Made by a program: the position numbers and the translations under genes
The notes under the pieces: generated by a model
Told to the model about the DNA's origin: nothing
Database searches by the model: none
Seen by the model: only the letters and a program-made list of their open reading frames with translations
Shown here: positions 50,201-58,241 of the stretch, piece after piece
How positions within the stretch are numbered: position 1 is the first letter of the stretch
Layout of the letters: each line of letters opens with the position of its first letter
Assembly: GCF_017876795.1 (NCBI RefSeq)
Contig: NZ_JAGIOR010000001.1
Coordinates: forward strand, 3,436,501-3,500,500
Length of the DNA: 64,000 bases
Source: Rhizobium leguminosarum
GTDB taxonomy: Bacteria > Pseudomonadota > Alphaproteobacteria > Rhizobiales > Rhizobiaceae
Reading direction: 5' to 3'

Positions 50201-52678
50201 TTAGCTTGCAAGCGTCAGCAGTAGCGACAGCATGACGCCGGCGTCTGGCATCGGCAGGATGGCATCGACCTCGGCCGGCAACAGGCTGCCGATTGCGCTG
50301 TCGGCGTTGCCGGTCGCGGTTCCGAGGGGACCGCGGAAGCCGTGTCTCGTCCAGGCGAGCTCCTGCAGATTCGGGCTCACCAGCGCGTCGATCAGCCGGT
50401 TGGCGTTCTCGTCGACGACGATCAGCGGATGCGCCGAATAGACGGTTGGACGCGGATAGAGCACCACCGGCTTTGCGCCTGCGCTTGCCTTGATGCGGTC
50501 CCAGCGCGCGGGATCAGCAAGGATCCATTCGACCAGCTGGTTCTCATAGCCGACGATCATCGGCTCGCCGCCGAGGCCGCCTGCGAGATACTGGTCGAAA
50601 AGTTTGCCTGACGAGGGTGACTTGAAGCCCATGTTGCGGAAGATCGCCTGCACCTTGCCGCCGAACGCGGCAAGATCGCCAGATGTCGCGACATTGCCGG
50701 CAAAAAGGCTGAGCACGAGGCCTGCGAACATGAAGCCGGAATTGGAGCGGTTGGGATCGGTCGAGACGATGCGGGCGCGGCCGTAAAGAGAATTGACGCC
50801 GAGTTTCGACCAGTCGGCGCCGGCAAGGATTGCGTCAAGTAGCGCCTTGAGATCGAGCTGATGATGGCCTTCGTTCGTCACCGTGACCAATCCCGCTTTG
50901 ATCAACCCATCGACCACGGGCTGCCAGGAATAGACGACGATCGGTGTGTTCAGCACAACGCGGTCGTTGCGGATACCGATGCCGTTCTGCCTGGCGATAT
51001 CGACCATGATCGAAGAGGACGGCCAGAGGAATTGCGGATGCTGCGACAGCAGCGCCTGTTCACGAACCATCTCGACGGAGCCGGCGACGCGGCTGTCCAC
51101 CGTCAATCCGTATCCGCCGAGCGCCCTGATGACGTCAGGGTCGGAGAGGAATGCCTCCTTCTCGCCGCCGACGAAGCCGAACAGCGTCGTGCGGGCGCCG
51201 AGCAGTCCCTGCAGTTCTGGCCGGTCCTTGACGGCGAAATAACCGCCAGTGCCGACGATGCCGGCTCCGAGCAGTCCCACTCCAAAAGCGCGGCGAGAAA
51301 GAGCCATCAGCGTCCGATATCCTCTTTGAGCGAAGCCTGAATGAGGCGCAGATCGGACGGCGATCTGCTGCAGGGCCTGTTCGGCGCAGGCATACATGTT
51401 CGTGCCGCCATCCGCCTTCTGCCGGGAAATCTCGTTTAGCAGCCCTTGCTGCTCCAGCGGGTTTCCACTCGCCATGAAGGTGTTGCGCACGCTGCCGTCG
51501 AAGGGAATGACGATGATCTGGTCGGCGGGCGACCATTGCACCAGCACCTTGCTCGCTTCGTCGGGCGTCAACAGGAAACGCATCGCCTTCTGCAACTGGT
51601 CCTCGCCGTCGCCCTGCATCGAACCGGAAAAATCGAGGCAGAGCGCGGTCAGGGACGGCTTGCGCAGCGCCGCCTGATAAAGGGTGAGCGCCTGGCGGAT
51701 GACGCCCGGCTCAGGCATGCGGATCGCCGTCACTAGCCGGGTTGGATCGAAATTCCAGCCTGGTTCCGGCTTTGTGGCAACGCCGGTCAGCGGAATGCGC
51801 CGGCCGGTATCGGCGATGCGCTGCTGTACGGCGGCAGAGCCGAGATAGGCGAGCAGATCGTTGAAGAAGGTCTGGACTTCCGGCCCGCGGCCGTGATCGA
51901 CGAAACCGATCGGCGAATCCGCCATGGCGACACCATCGGCCGGATAGATCGCGTAAAGCGGTTCCTGAGACAAGGCGGCAAGCTTGTCGTTGGTTTCCTT
52001 CAGCACCGCCTCGTAATTCCACATGGCGTCGTAAACCGTGCCCTTACCAGCGGATTCGACGTAGAGATCGGCAAGCCAACCGGACGAGCCGGACGAGCGC
52101 ACGACACCTGAAAGCAGCGAGCGGACGCTCTCCTGGACTGCTCTGTCGTCGAGATCGCCGGGTTCGATCACAGTCTTGTTGCCGAGTGCGCTCGACAGCA
52201 TGGCAAGATAGGCGCTAGCGCCGGAGTTGGATTGCGTCGCCGAGGTCATCAGGAATTTCAGCGATCCGTTTTCGACGGCGGCGAGAATGTCCTTCATGAA
52301 CACATCCCTGCCGATCCAGCCGAGCTGCTCAGCCTTCGACTTGCGCACGCCCAATACTACCGGCGTCTGGGCGATCGAGGTGAGACTCTTGACGCGGCGC
52401 TTGGTGTCGAACATGTCGACCCAGACGCTGGAGGCTGGCCAAACCGCATCCTGCTCGACGCCCTGGTCGCTCTGCAGGGCCAAGCCGATATCGAGCGTGC
52501 CTTCATATTTGAAGGTGCAGGTCGCATTCTTCTGCTTGCAGAATTCTTCGACGATCGGCTGCAGAACGGTATTCTCCGATCCCGATACGATCGAGAAATT
52601 CGGTCCCTGAGCGAAGGGATTGCAGCCGGCAAGAGCCAGAGCGGCAAGAAGCGCCATCCCTGAAAGCAGTGCTCGCAT
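50201..52678 (-). CDS. Chimeric protein: SBP-VWA lipoprotein (truncated) fused to a second solute-binding-like protein
   Basis: An 825-aa frame from the ATG at 52678 (a GTG at 52696 is also in frame). It opens with a lipoprotein signal (ALLAALALAGC). A binding-protein-like domain covers about residues 25-320; a VWA domain starts LTALCLDFSGSMQGDG (MIDAS DxSxS) and reaches GGTNMYACAEQALQQI, then breaks off without its second half. After 16 unrelated residues comes MALSRRAFGVGLLGAG at 51307, a Tat-like signal opening a second binding-protein-like protein of 368 aa. In another frame SDLRLIQASLKEDIGR ends at a TGATG junction with that ATG, so an internal deletion probably fused two genes. Confidence 0.7.
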   Translation of the reverse strand: MRALLSGMALLAALALAGCNPFAQGPNFSIVSGSENTVLQPIVEEFCKQKNATCTFKYEGTLDIGLALQSDQGVEQDAVWPASSVWVDMFDTKRRVKSLTSIAQTPVVLGVRKSKAEQLGWIGRDVFMKDILAAVENGSLKFLMTSATQSNSGASAYLAMLSSALGNKTVIEPGDLDDRAVQESVRSLLSGVVRSSGSSGWLADLYVESAGKGTVYDAMWNYEAVLKETNDKLAALSQEPLYAIYPADGVAMADSPIGFVDHGRGPEVQTFFNDLLAYLGSAAVQQRIADTGRRIPLTGVATKPEPGWNFDPTRLVTAIRMPEPGVIRQALTLYQAALRKPSLTALCLDFSGSMQGDGEDQLQKAMRFLLTPDEASKVLVQWSPADQIIVIPFDGSVRNTFMASGNPLEQQGLLNEISRQKADGGTNMYACAEQALQQIAVRSAPHSGFAQRGYRTLMALSRRAFGVGLLGAGIVGTGGYFAVKDRPELQGLLGARTTLFGFVGGEKEAFLSDPDVIRALGGYGLTVDSRVAGSVEMVREQALLSQHPQFLWPSSSIMVDIARQNGIGIRNDRVVLNTPIVVYSWQPVVDGLIKAGLVTVTNEGHHQLDLKALLDAILAGADWSKLGVNSLYGRARIVSTDPNRSNSGFMFAGLVLSLFAGNVATSGDLAAFGGKVQAIFRNMGFKSPSSGKLFDQYLAGGLGGEPMIVGYENQLVEWILADPARWDRIKASAGAKPVVLYPRPTVYSAHPLIVVDENANRLIDALVSPNLQELAWTRHGFRGPLGTATGNADSAIGSLLPAEVDAILPMPDAGVMLSLLLTLAS

Positions 52679-52692
52679 CGTCGTCCTGCCGA

Positions 52693-53817
52693 TCACGCCT
52701 TGGTCATCGCCGTCTTGAGTTCGATCGTCATCTGCTCCATCTGCTGCTCGGCCTGCGCCCGTTTCCGGCGCCCCTCCTCCTGAACCTGCAGCACGCCTGA
52801 TATCGTGTCGATCAAATCCCTGTTGGCCCTGGCGAGTGTGTCGATATCGACGATGCCGCGCTGCGACTGCTGCTCGATGGCGATCGCCTGATCCTTCATC
52901 ATCTCGGATGCCTGGCGGATCATGTCGTTGGTGGCGTCGGTCACCGCCTTCTGCAGATCGAGCGCCGATTTCTGCCGCGTCAGCCCGAGGAGGATCACCA
53001 TCTTCTGCTTCCAGGCCGGCACCGTCAGCGCCGAAGTCGCCTGCAGGTTCTCGATCAGTGTTTCATCGCCCGCCTGGACGATGCGGATCTGCGGCAGTTG
53101 CTGAATGCCGAGCTGGCGAGCCTGCTGCAGGTAGAACACGCGCTTTTCCAGTCGGTCGAGCGCCTGTAGGCTGTCTTGATAGGTCTGTGCTTCCAGCATG
53201 CCGCCGCCGGGGCCAGTCGCGGCCGCCTCGGCTTCAGCCTTCAGCCTCGGCAGCTCAATGCCGCGAAAACGCTCTGCAAAAGTCTTGCCGGCCTGCACAT
53301 AGGCCTCGAGCCGCATGATCGACTGCCTTGTTTCCTCATGCAGGTCGTCAAGCAGCGCGATGTCGCGCCTCAGCGTATCCTTATGACGGTCGAGCTCCAA
53401 GCCGATCCGGTCGATCTGGCCGGCCACGTCCTCGAACTCCGCCTTGAACCGTTCGAGCCGCGCCTTTGCAGAGAAGAATATGCGGCTGAGGAAACCCTTG
53501 TCCTTCAATGACGCCGGGTCGAGGCCCTTTGACTTGAGGATGATGTCGCTCAAGAGGCGACCGATCTCACCGAGATCCTTGTTGCGGACTTCGCGCAGGA
53601 TCCGGTCGGCATAGTCGCTGACCGCCTGCTGGGCACGGTCGCCATAGACCGAGATGCCGGCGCGATCGGTGATATTGATGCTATCGGAAATGCGGGCAAT
53701 TTCCGCCGGATCGGCGGCCACAACCGGCAGGGCGGCGTTCTGAACAGTCGCGAGATCGGTATCGGTCATCGGTCGAGCTTTTCCAGGCTTGCGGCGCGTC
53801 ATCGTCTGGAGGCCCAT
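52693..53817 (-). CDS. TelA-family toxic anion resistance protein
   Basis: A 374-aa coiled-coil protein of the TelA/KlaA family: ISDSINITDRAGISVYGDRA at the N-terminus, KGFLSRIFFSAKARLERFK, a long heptad region (about residues 115-240), and LIENLQATSALTVPAWKQKM to LLGLTRQKSALDLQKAVTD. Members are linked to tellurite and colicin resistance; the mechanism is unknown. It lies immediately upstream of the VWA/binding-protein gene, ending inside the GTGA overlap, so these form one module. Later in-frame ATGs exist at 53802 and 53769. Confidence 0.88.
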   Translation of the reverse strand: MGLQTMTRRKPGKARPMTDTDLATVQNAALPVVAADPAEIARISDSINITDRAGISVYGDRAQQAVSDYADRILREVRNKDLGEIGRLLSDIILKSKGLDPASLKDKGFLSRIFFSAKARLERFKAEFEDVAGQIDRIGLELDRHKDTLRRDIALLDDLHEETRQSIMRLEAYVQAGKTFAERFRGIELPRLKAEAEAAATGPGGGMLEAQTYQDSLQALDRLEKRVFYLQQARQLGIQQLPQIRIVQAGDETLIENLQATSALTVPAWKQKMVILLGLTRQKSALDLQKAVTDATNDMIRQASEMMKDQAIAIEQQSQRGIVDIDTLARANRDLIDTISGVLQVQEEGRRKRAQAEQQMEQMTIELKTAMTKA

Positions 53818-53910
53818 CTTCGCAATAAACAGGCCTCATCGCAATGGACTGGCCGCTAAGCGCACAGCGATTTTTCAGATTCGCTTGTCGCGCTTTAAGC
53901 CTTTGATTTT

Positions 53911-53962
53911 GCGCATGTCGTTATCGCAAAACCGCTGCACACTTTTGCGCGACATGCCCTAG
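53911..53962. repeat. Palindromic intergenic repeat, copy B
   Basis: The best copy: GCATGTCG (53913-53920) pairs with CGACATGC (53950-53957), CGCAAAA pairs with TTTTGCG, and the core CCGCTGCACAC forms the loop. It lies in the 257-bp gap between telA and eipB. Nothing else was recognised in that gap. Confidence 0.7.
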
Positions 53963-54074
53963 GATCGCACCGAGGCGAAGAGCAGGACGACAGAAGGCGA
54001 CTCAATCATCGCTGGTCGCCGCACAATAATGAACTTTATGCTACAGTTTTATGACAGTCGAAAAACCTGCAGAC

Positions 54075-54911
54075 TTACTTGCAAACCTCGGCCTTGCGGT
54101 CGAGCAGCTCCAGCTTGGCGAGCTTGCCGGTCAGGACGAAATCGCCGTAATCCATTGTCAGGTCGCGGGTGATGCCGTTCTCATAGAGCTTGAAGGACAT
54201 GCGGTAGACCGGCAAAGCATCCGATTTCGCATTCTCGTTGAAATAAGCGATGGTCACCGGCCAGAAGGCCGTCTTGGAAAAGGCGCCGGCATTGCCGGCA
54301 TCGGCCTCCTCGGCAACCGGCGTCTCCTGTTTGCCGACGATCGTCGTCGTCACCAGCGACTTGTCGCCGTCATCCGAGCCGTCGAAGACGCGGGCCTCGA
54401 AGAAACGCTTGCCGTCCTTGGCGTTCTGAATCACGTCGAGCATATGTTCGGTGGGAAAGCGACTTTCAGCAAGCTGCAGCTCGCGGCTCGACGGCTGCTT
54501 GAGATCGACCTTGACGCCATCCGGCTGATCCTGAGCCGCACCGTTGACCTCCTTGTCGAGCTGTTGGTCGGTGAAGGATTTGGTGTCGAAGGTAAACTGG
54601 CCGTCCTTGAGATTCTCGAAGGTCTTGGTCTGCTGGTCGCTGACGCGGACGCTGTCGCCGGTGTCGATCTGCGTCACGAAGCGGAAATTGGTGGTGAAGC
54701 CCTGGCAATAGCTGCCGTCGAACTCATAAACCATGCGACCGTACATGCCGGCGATGCCGGAGCGGTCCGAGGCGTCCTTCAGTTCCAGATCATAGACGGC
54801 GCGATGTGCGACGAGGCCGGTCGCGATCGCAGCACTTACCGCAGGCGCAGCCGCCCATGCATTGGCGGAAACGCTGGCGAGAAGCAGAGCGACAAGACTC
54901 GATCGGAACAT
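54075..54911 (-). CDS. eipB: Cell envelope integrity protein EipB (DUF1849)
   Basis: A 278-aa periplasmic protein with a signal peptide ending near ANAWA. The DUF1849 pattern is visible in VAHRAVYDLELKDASDRSGI, YEFDGSYCQGFTTNFRFV and the C-terminal MDYGDFVLTGKLAKLE with a Cys near the end (AEVCK) that pairs with the Cys in SYCQG. EipB was described in Brucella as a beta-spiral protein needed for envelope integrity. It is monocistronic and divergent from ridA. Confidence 0.9.
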   Translation of the reverse strand: MFRSSLVALLLASVSANAWAAAPAVSAAIATGLVAHRAVYDLELKDASDRSGIAGMYGRMVYEFDGSYCQGFTTNFRFVTQIDTGDSVRVSDQQTKTFENLKDGQFTFDTKSFTDQQLDKEVNGAAQDQPDGVKVDLKQPSSRELQLAESRFPTEHMLDVIQNAKDGKRFFEARVFDGSDDGDKSLVTTTIVGKQETPVAEEADAGNAGAFSKTAFWPVTIAYFNENAKSDALPVYRMSFKLYENGITRDLTMDYGDFVLTGKLAKLELLDRKAEVCK

Positions 54912-55047
54912 TCATTAACTCCTGTTGGACTCGGTCGCGATGTTATAAGAACGCTTTCGGCCAAATCGAGGCTCGAACCTGTCATATTAAAGATTCTAGT
55001 CTTGATGCATAATTTTTGAAGAATTGACAACAAAAGCGGAGACGAAA

Positions 55048-55518
55048 ATGTCCGATGAAATTGCAAAGCGCCTGACTGAGATGGGGATAACCCTGCCCGA
55101 AGCCGCAGCACCTGCTGCAAATTACGTTCCCTATGTCATCAGCGGCAATCTTCTCTACATCTCCGGGCAGCTGCCACTCGAAGGCGGCAAGATCGCCGTT
55201 TCGGGCCATCTCGGCAAGACCGTCGATGTTGCCGCCGGCCAGCGCGGCGCCGAACTTTGCGCCATCAACATCCTTGCCCAGGCGAAGGCGGCACTTGGCG
55301 GTGATCTCGCCCGCATCCGGCGGGTCATCAAGCTGAACGGCTTCGTCGCCTCGGCGCCCGACTTCGTCGAGCAGCATCTCGTCATCAACGGTGCTTCTAA
55401 CCTGATTGCCGGCGTGCTCGGCGAGGCCGGCAAACATGCGCGTGCCGCCGTCGGCATGGCCGCCCTGCCGCTCAATGCCGCTGTCGAGATCGATGCTATC
55501 ATGGAAATCGCAGTATGA
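55048..55518 (+). CDS. RidA/YjgF family protein
   Basis: A 156-aa protein of the larger RidA subgroup: VISGNLLYISGQLPLEGGKI, GQRGAELCAINILAQAKAAL, VIKLNGFVASAPDF and ARAAVGMAALPLNAAVEIDA. RidA proteins deaminate reactive enamine/imine intermediates; the key Arg is expected in the HARAAVG segment. The start at 55048 follows GGAGA; an earlier in-frame start has no site. It overlaps the phosphodiesterase gene by ATGA. Confidence 0.88.
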   Translation: MSDEIAKRLTEMGITLPEAAAPAANYVPYVISGNLLYISGQLPLEGGKIAVSGHLGKTVDVAAGQRGAELCAINILAQAKAALGGDLARIRRVIKLNGFVASAPDFVEQHLVINGASNLIAGVLGEAGKHARAAVGMAALPLNAAVEIDAIMEIAV

Positions 55519-56234
55519 CCAACGCCGCCTGGATCAGGGACCTGCCGGTCGCCCACCGCGGCTATCACGATCTCAACATGCTCGTCTGGGAAAACACGCT
55601 TTCGGCCTTCTCGCGCGCCGTCGACGCGGGCTTTGCGATCGAATGCGACCTGCATTACGCCTCCGACGGCGTGCCGGTCGTCTTTCACGACGAGGATCTG
55701 CAACGGCTCTGCAATCTCACCGGCGACATCCGCGAGCGCACCTCCAGGGAACTCGGACTGATCGCCGTCGGTGGCACTGGAGACAAGGTGCCGACGCTGC
55801 GCCAGCTCCTCGATCTCGTCCAAGGCAAGGTGCCGCTGGTGCTGGAGCTCAAGGGCCGCGAGGCCGACGACGAGGGTTTCGCCGAAGCCGTTCTCGAGGT
55901 GCTTCAGGATTATGAGGGCAAGGTGGCGCTGATGAGCTTCGACCACTGGCTGCTGCGCGATCTGAAGGCGCTTGACGCAGCCTACCCGCTCGGGCTGACG
56001 GCGAATGGCAACACGCCCGAGGAATTCGAGGCGCATGCAAAGGCGATGGAGATCGGTCTCGATTTCATATCCTACTATTATGACGATCTGCCGAATGCCT
56101 TCATCACCGGCGAACGCCAAAAGGGTATTCCTGTCATCACCTGGACGGTGCGTGACGAGGAGGCGCGCCGGCGTACATTCGCAAACGCAGATCAGATGAC
56201 CTTCGAAGGCTTCGACCCGCGTGTGGCGGTTTGA
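55515..56234 (+). CDS. Glycerophosphodiester phosphodiesterase
   Basis: A 239-aa cytoplasmic TIM-barrel enzyme. The catalytic pattern is PVAHRGYHDLN, ENTLSAFSRAVDAGFAIECD with Glu and Asp metal ligands, and VFHDEDLQRLCNLTG with the second His. It releases glycerol 3-phosphate from deacylated phospholipids. It is coupled to the ridA-like gene by a 4-base overlap, a pairing without an obvious metabolic reason. Confidence 0.9.
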   Translation: MTNAAWIRDLPVAHRGYHDLNMLVWENTLSAFSRAVDAGFAIECDLHYASDGVPVVFHDEDLQRLCNLTGDIRERTSRELGLIAVGGTGDKVPTLRQLLDLVQGKVPLVLELKGREADDEGFAEAVLEVLQDYEGKVALMSFDHWLLRDLKALDAAYPLGLTANGNTPEEFEAHAKAMEIGLDFISYYYDDLPNAFITGERQKGIPVITWTVRDEEARRRTFANADQMTFEGFDPRVAV

Positions 56235-56415
56235 CGCTCGCTTTTTGGCCAAGATCATGCGCAGACTGCTGCATAATTCCTTAGTTCGGAATCGATTTAA
56301 GGATAAAATTGTGCAGCAACTCAAAGTGTTACAGCGTCCTTTGTGCGTCTGAAAAAACGCGCGGCGCTGTAAGGCAGAGCCGAGACCACCCTCCCACAGG
56401 CTTCGCATCCGCCCC

Positions 56416-57606
56416 ATGACCGACGACCTTACCATTCGCGTAGAACGCTCCTTCACCGCGATTTCCCCGCAGAGCTGGTCCAGGCTTTCGGCGGCGTCGA
56501 AGACTTGCAAGACGCTTGCCTACAACCCCTTCGTTTCGCATGCCTTTCTATCGGCGCTGGAGGAATCCGGCTCGGCCGACGCCGAGACCGGCTGGCTCGG
56601 CCACCACCTGCTGCTCGAGACCGAGCGCGGCGAACTGATCGGCGCCCTGCCCGGCTACCTCAAGAACCACAGCCAGGGCGAATATGTCTTTGATCATGGC
56701 TGGGCCGACGCCTTCGAGCGGGCCGGCGGTCGGTATTACCCCAAACTTCAGTGCTCGATTCCGTTCACCCCGGCCACAGGCCCGCGTCTGCTTGTCGCCG
56801 AGGGGCTGCAGCGGCTGCCGGTCCAGAGCGCGATCGCCGAAAGCCTGAAGGAGATCGTGCGCCGTCTTGGCGTCTCCTCGGCCCATATCACCTTCGTGCC
56901 GGATGACGAGATCGGCGTCTTCGAGATGGATGGCTATCTGCACCGCACCGACCAGCAGTTCCATTTCATCAATGAGGGCTATGCCAATCACGAGGAATTT
57001 CTCGAAACGCTGGCTTCGCGCAAACGCAAGGCGTTGCGCAAGGAACGCCGCGCCGCCCTCGAAAACGGCATCAGCATCGACTGGCTGACCGGCCGCGATC
57101 TGACGGAACGCATCTGGGACCAATTCTTCAAATTCTATATGGATACCGGTGGCCGCAAATGGGGTCGGCCCTATCTCACCCGCAAATTCTATTCGCTGAT
57201 CGGCGAGCGCATGGCCGACGACATCCTGCTGGTCATGGCCAAACGCAACGGGCGCTATATCGCCGGCGCGATCAACTTCATCGGCGGCGATACGCTCTAT
57301 GGCCGTCACTGGGGCTGCATCGAGGAGCATCCCTTCCTGCATTTCGAGGTCTGCTATCACCAGGCGATCGACTTCGCGCTTTCGAAAGGGCTGAAGCGGG
57401 TCGAGGCCGGAGCCCAGGGCGAACACAAGCTCGCCCGCGGTTACCTGCCGGTGACGACACATTCCGCGCATTATGTCGCCCATGCCGGGCTTCGCCGGGC
57501 GATCGGCGACTATCTCGCGCGCGAGCGCGCCGATGTCGAACAGATGAGCGAGCTGCTGAGTGAGCACAGCCCATTCCGCAAGGGCGAGCGGCAGCAGGAC
57601 GATTGA
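56416..57606 (+). CDS. GNAT-like protein of the DUF482 / peptidoglycan-recognition type
   Basis: A 396-aa protein with two GNAT-like halves as in FemAB-related COG3146 members: NPFVSHAFLSALEESGSAD, YPKLQCSIPFTPATGPRLL, FLETLASRKRKALRKERRAA and FEVCYHQAIDFALSKGLKRV with AGAQGEHKLARGY. Acyl transfer to an unknown amine is expected; no member is well characterised. It starts 181 bp after the phosphodiesterase gene, probably from its own promoter. Confidence 0.82.
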   Translation: MTDDLTIRVERSFTAISPQSWSRLSAASKTCKTLAYNPFVSHAFLSALEESGSADAETGWLGHHLLLETERGELIGALPGYLKNHSQGEYVFDHGWADAFERAGGRYYPKLQCSIPFTPATGPRLLVAEGLQRLPVQSAIAESLKEIVRRLGVSSAHITFVPDDEIGVFEMDGYLHRTDQQFHFINEGYANHEEFLETLASRKRKALRKERRAALENGISIDWLTGRDLTERIWDQFFKFYMDTGGRKWGRPYLTRKFYSLIGERMADDILLVMAKRNGRYIAGAINFIGGDTLYGRHWGCIEEHPFLHFEVCYHQAIDFALSKGLKRVEAGAQGEHKLARGYLPVTTHSAHYVAHAGLRRAIGDYLARERADVEQMSELLSEHSPFRKGERQQDD

Positions 57607-57638
57607 CGCCGCCTCGCCGACCGCGCTACCCGATCACG

Positions 57639-57683
57639 GCATGTCGCCCGGAAGTGTGCAGCGGTTCCGGGATAACGACATGC
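57639..57683. repeat. Palindromic intergenic repeat, copy C (inverted relative to A and B)
   Basis: GCATGTCG (57639-57646) and CGACATGC (57676-57683) are perfect outer arms; CCCGGAA and TTCCGGG form the inner stem around the GTGTGCAGCGG core. It lies between the GNAT-like gene and the HIT gene, both on the plus strand. Confidence 0.7.
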
Positions 57684-57719
57684 AAAACAAAGAGCTTGAG
57701 GAAGTGAGGAGATTTCGCA

Positions 57720-58145
57720 ATGACCAGCGTCTATGACGACAACAACATCTTCGCCAAGATCCTGCGCGGCGAAATCCCCTCGCACCGTATCTATGAGGAC
57801 CAGCATACGGTCGCCTTCATGGATGTGATGCCGCAGGCGCCGGGCCATGTGCTCGTCGTGCCGAAGGCGGCGTCGCGCAATATTCTCGATGCCGATCCAG
57901 CCACCCTCACCCATGCTATTACCGTCGTTCAGAAGATCGCCAAAGCGGTCAAGGAGGTCTTCGACGCCGACGGCGTGTTCATCGCCCAGTTCAATGAACC
58001 GGCGGCCGGGCAAACGGTGTTTCATCTGCATTTCCACATCATCCCGCGCCACGAGGGCGCAGCACTCAAGCCGCATTCCGGCAAGATGGAGGATGGCGCC
58101 GTGCTGGCCGCCAATGCCGAAAAGATCAGGGCGGCGCTGGCCTGA
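57720..58145 (+). CDS. HIT-family hydrolase
   Basis: A 141-aa histidine-triad protein (HinT-like). The motif HLHFHIIPRHEG near residue 101 carries the triad; IFAKILRGEIPSHRIYEDQH and FMDVMPQAPGHVLVVPK are typical N-terminal signatures. It would hydrolyse nucleotide phosphoramidates or similar. It shares a bidirectional terminator with clpA. Confidence 0.93.
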   Translation: MTSVYDDNNIFAKILRGEIPSHRIYEDQHTVAFMDVMPQAPGHVLVVPKAASRNILDADPATLTHAITVVQKIAKAVKEVFDADGVFIAQFNEPAAGQTVFHLHFHIIPRHEGAALKPHSGKMEDGAVLAANAEKIRAALA

Positions 58146-58195
58146 CATCGCCCCTGCCGCAGCGAGGCAGAGGCTACGGAAAGAGCAGAAACCGA

Positions 58196-58222
58196 AAAAG
58201 GCCGCGGATGACGCGGCCTTTT
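58196..58222. terminator. Bidirectional terminator between the HIT gene and clpA
   Basis: AAAAGGCCGCG and CGCGGCCTTTT (58196-58206 and 58212-58222) form a perfect 11-bp stem with the loop GATGA. T-runs follow on both strands. It lies 50 bp after the HIT stop and 19 bp after the clpA stop. Confidence 0.9.
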
Positions 58223-58241
58223 CCAATTCAATGACGAAAGC

